From positions 1-6,105 of the forward strand of contig RKSH01000176.1 in NCBI GenBank assembly GCA_007570945.1: DNA of 6,105 bases, in the 5' to 3' direction. Position numbers and translations under genes: made by a program. The notes beneath the pieces are model-generated. The model was not told where the DNA came from, did not search any database, and was given only the letters and a program-made list of their open reading frames with translations. Of this stretch, positions 4,712 through 6,105 are shown piece by piece; positions within the stretch are counted from its first letter, which is position 1; every line of letters starts with the position of its first letter. Source of the stretch: Gammaproteobacteria bacterium. Its GTDB lineage: Bacteria; Pseudomonadota; Gammaproteobacteria; Arenicellales; Spongiicolonaceae.

Positions 4712-6105
4712 ACAACGCCGCCGCCGGCCTTGGCGGCGCCGCGCCGGGCGGCTGGCCCACGGTGCGCGCTTTCCTGCCCTGCCTGTTGCAGTTTCGCGTG
4801 CGGGTGGCGCTGGTGTTCGTCTTCCTCGGCTGCGCCAAACTGGCCAACATCGGCGTGCCGCTGCTGCTTAAAACCATTGTGGACGCGCTGCAGGAAATCT
4901 CCGCCGCCGGCGCCGCACCGGCGGCCCTGGCGGCGGTGCCGCTGGCGCTGCTGGCGGCCTACGGCGCGTTGCGGTTGAGCACCACGTTGTTCAACGAAAT
5001 GCGCAACGCGGTGTTCGCCAAGGTTTCGCAACTGACCACCCGCCAAATCGCGCTGCGGGTGTTCCGCCATCTGCACGACCTGTCCCTGGATTTTCACTTG
5101 TCGCGCCAGACCGGCCGCCTGTCGCGCGACATTGAGCGCGGCAGCCGCAGCATCAGCCAGTTGATGCAGTACGCGGTGTTTCACATCGTGCCGACGGTGT
5201 TTGAGATGGCGGTGATTTGCATCATTCTCCTGCTCAACTACGACCCGGCTTTCGCCCTGGTCACCGCCGTCACCGCCGCCTGCTATTTTGTGTTCACCTA
5301 CAAGCTCAACACCTGGCGCAACCAAATCCGCAAAACCATGAACGAGGAGGACTCGCGCGCCCACTCCTCGGCGGTGGACGCGCTGATTAATTACGAGACG
5401 GTTAAATACTTCAACAACGAGGAGCATGAAACCCGCCGCTTCGACCGCCTGCTGCAGCGCTGGGAAAAAGCCTCCATCCGCTCGCAGACCTCCCTCGCCC
5501 TGCTCAACATCGGCCAGGGTTTAATCATCGCCTGCGGCCTCACCGTGCTCATGGTCATGGCGGCGCAAGGCGTCGCCAATGGCGAGATGAGCATCGGCGA
5601 CTTCGTGCTGGTCAACGCTTTTTTAATCCAGTTGTACATCCCGCTTAGTTTTCTCGGCACCATCTTCCGCGAAATCCAGCACGCCCTCACCGACATGGAA
5701 AACATGCTGCGCCTTTTGCGCCTGCCGGCCACCGTGCGCGACCGCACAGGCGCCGCGCCGCTCGTCATCAACAGCGGCCGCATTGAATTCCGCCGCGCTT
5801 CCTTTCGCTACCGCCCCGGGCGCCCGGTGTTGCAGGGCCTTAGCTTCGCCGTCGCCGGCGGCAGCAGCGTCGCCGTGGTCGGCCACAGCGGCAGCGGCAA
5901 GTCCACCCTGGTGCGCCTGCTCTACCGCTTCTATGACTTAAACGCCGGCGCCATCCTCATCGACGGCCAGGACACCGGCCGCTGCACACTGCAAAGTCTG
6001 CGCGCCGCCATCGGCATCGTCCCCCAGGACACCGTGCTGTTCAACGACACCATCGGCTACAACATCGCCTACGGCAGCCCGCAAAGCGGCGACCGCGACA
6101 TCCGC
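4708..6105 (+). CDS. atm1: Atm1-type (ABCB7/HMT1 family) ABC exporter, permease-ATPase half transporter (3' end cut off)
   Basis: Homodimeric ABC exporter of the family that, in mitochondria and some bacteria, exports glutathione-linked persulfide or metal-thiol conjugates. The window holds the first 466 codons of an expected 590-620. Residues about 25-340 are the six-helix membrane domain; helices lie near 31-54, 72-90, 152-176, 180-198, 262-287 and 297-320. Strong family marks are KYFNNEEHETRRFD (233-246), the LNIGQ motif (266-270), which lines the glutathione pocket in structurally studied Atm1 proteins, and ALTDMENMLRLL (326-337). The ATPase domain follows, with A-loop Tyr368, Walker A GHSGSGKST (392-400) and Q-loop VPQDTVLFNDTIGYNIAYG (Gln440). 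The LSGGQ signature, Walker B and H-loop are beyond the edge. The GTG at 4708 is chosen because it overlaps the msrQ stop by four bases (GTGA); no ATG occurs before residue 98. The symbol is given by family. Substrate is inferred, not shown. Confidence 0.9.
   Translation, partial: MNNAAAGLGGAAPGGWPTVRAFLPCLLQFRVRVALVFVFLGCAKLANIGVPLLLKTIVDALQEISAAGAAPAALAAVPLALLAAYGALRLSTTLFNEMRNAVFAKVSQLTTRQIALRVFRHLHDLSLDFHLSRQTGRLSRDIERGSRSISQLMQYAVFHIVPTVFEMAVICIILLLNYDPAFALVTAVTAACYFVFTYKLNTWRNQIRKTMNEEDSRAHSSAVDALINYETVKYFNNEEHETRRFDRLLQRWEKASIRSQTSLALLNIGQGLIIACGLTVLMVMAAQGVANGEMSIGDFVLVNAFLIQLYIPLSFLGTIFREIQHALTDMENMLRLLRLPATVRDRTGAAPLVINSGRIEFRRASFRYRPGRPVLQGLSFAVAGGSSVAVVGHSGSGKSTLVRLLYRFYDLNAGAILIDGQDTGRCTLQSLRAAIGIVPQDTVLFNDTIGYNIAYGSPQSGDRDIR

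Noticed and set aside
4627..5427. A 266-codon minus-strand frame opposite msrQ and the ABC exporter.
   Set aside because: Composition is that of a shadow frame (His, Gln, Arg, Gly rich) and the plus strand holds two well identified membrane proteins.

Overview
The window is GC-rich and densely packed. It looks like the chromosome of a proteobacterium, most likely a gammaproteobacterium or a close relative. The evidence is a PilA/PilE-type major pilin, a DinJ/YafQ toxin-antitoxin pair, a BktB-like thiolase, an MsrP/MsrQ pair and an Atm1-type ABC exporter. No rRNA, tRNA, CRISPR array, insertion sequence or integrase is visible, and I cannot name a genus from the sequence alone.

Layout. Positions 1-291 (minus strand) hold the first 97 codons of a type IV pilin whose 3' end lies beyond the left edge. 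Positions 292-587 are non-coding. This gap carries the pilin's Shine-Dalgarno, a possible -10 box, a perfect CRP/Vfr-type palindrome placed as in a class II activated promoter, some repeats, and an extended -10 promoter reading the other way. Positions 588-1150 (plus) are a two-gene toxin-antitoxin operon with an ATGA overlap. The antitoxin appears to be expressed from a leaderless or nearly leaderless transcript. Positions 1221-3035 (plus) hold an exported metallo-beta-lactamase-fold protein, which looks internally deleted, followed 6 bases later by a full-length beta-ketothiolase. Positions 3099-6105 (plus) hold msrP, msrQ and an Atm1-type ABC exporter. The three are joined by TGATG and GTGA overlaps, and the exporter runs off the right edge.

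How the genes work together. MsrP (Tat-exported molybdoenzyme) and MsrQ (haem membrane protein) form the cell-envelope system that repairs methionine sulfoxide in exported proteins using electrons from the respiratory chain. The co-translated Atm1-type exporter belongs to the family that moves glutathione-linked sulfur or metal species across the membrane, so this operon may combine envelope oxidative repair with thiol/metal handling. The thiolase does carbon-chain condensation or cleavage on CoA thioesters; its short link to the MBL gene suggests co-transcription but not an obvious common pathway. The toxin-antitoxin pair is a self-contained module between the pilin promoter and the metabolic genes.

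I found no clearly new multi-gene system. The points most worth checking are the pilin promoter architecture, the leaderless antitoxin start, the apparently gutted MBL protein, and the overlapping msrP-msrQ-atm1 arrangement.
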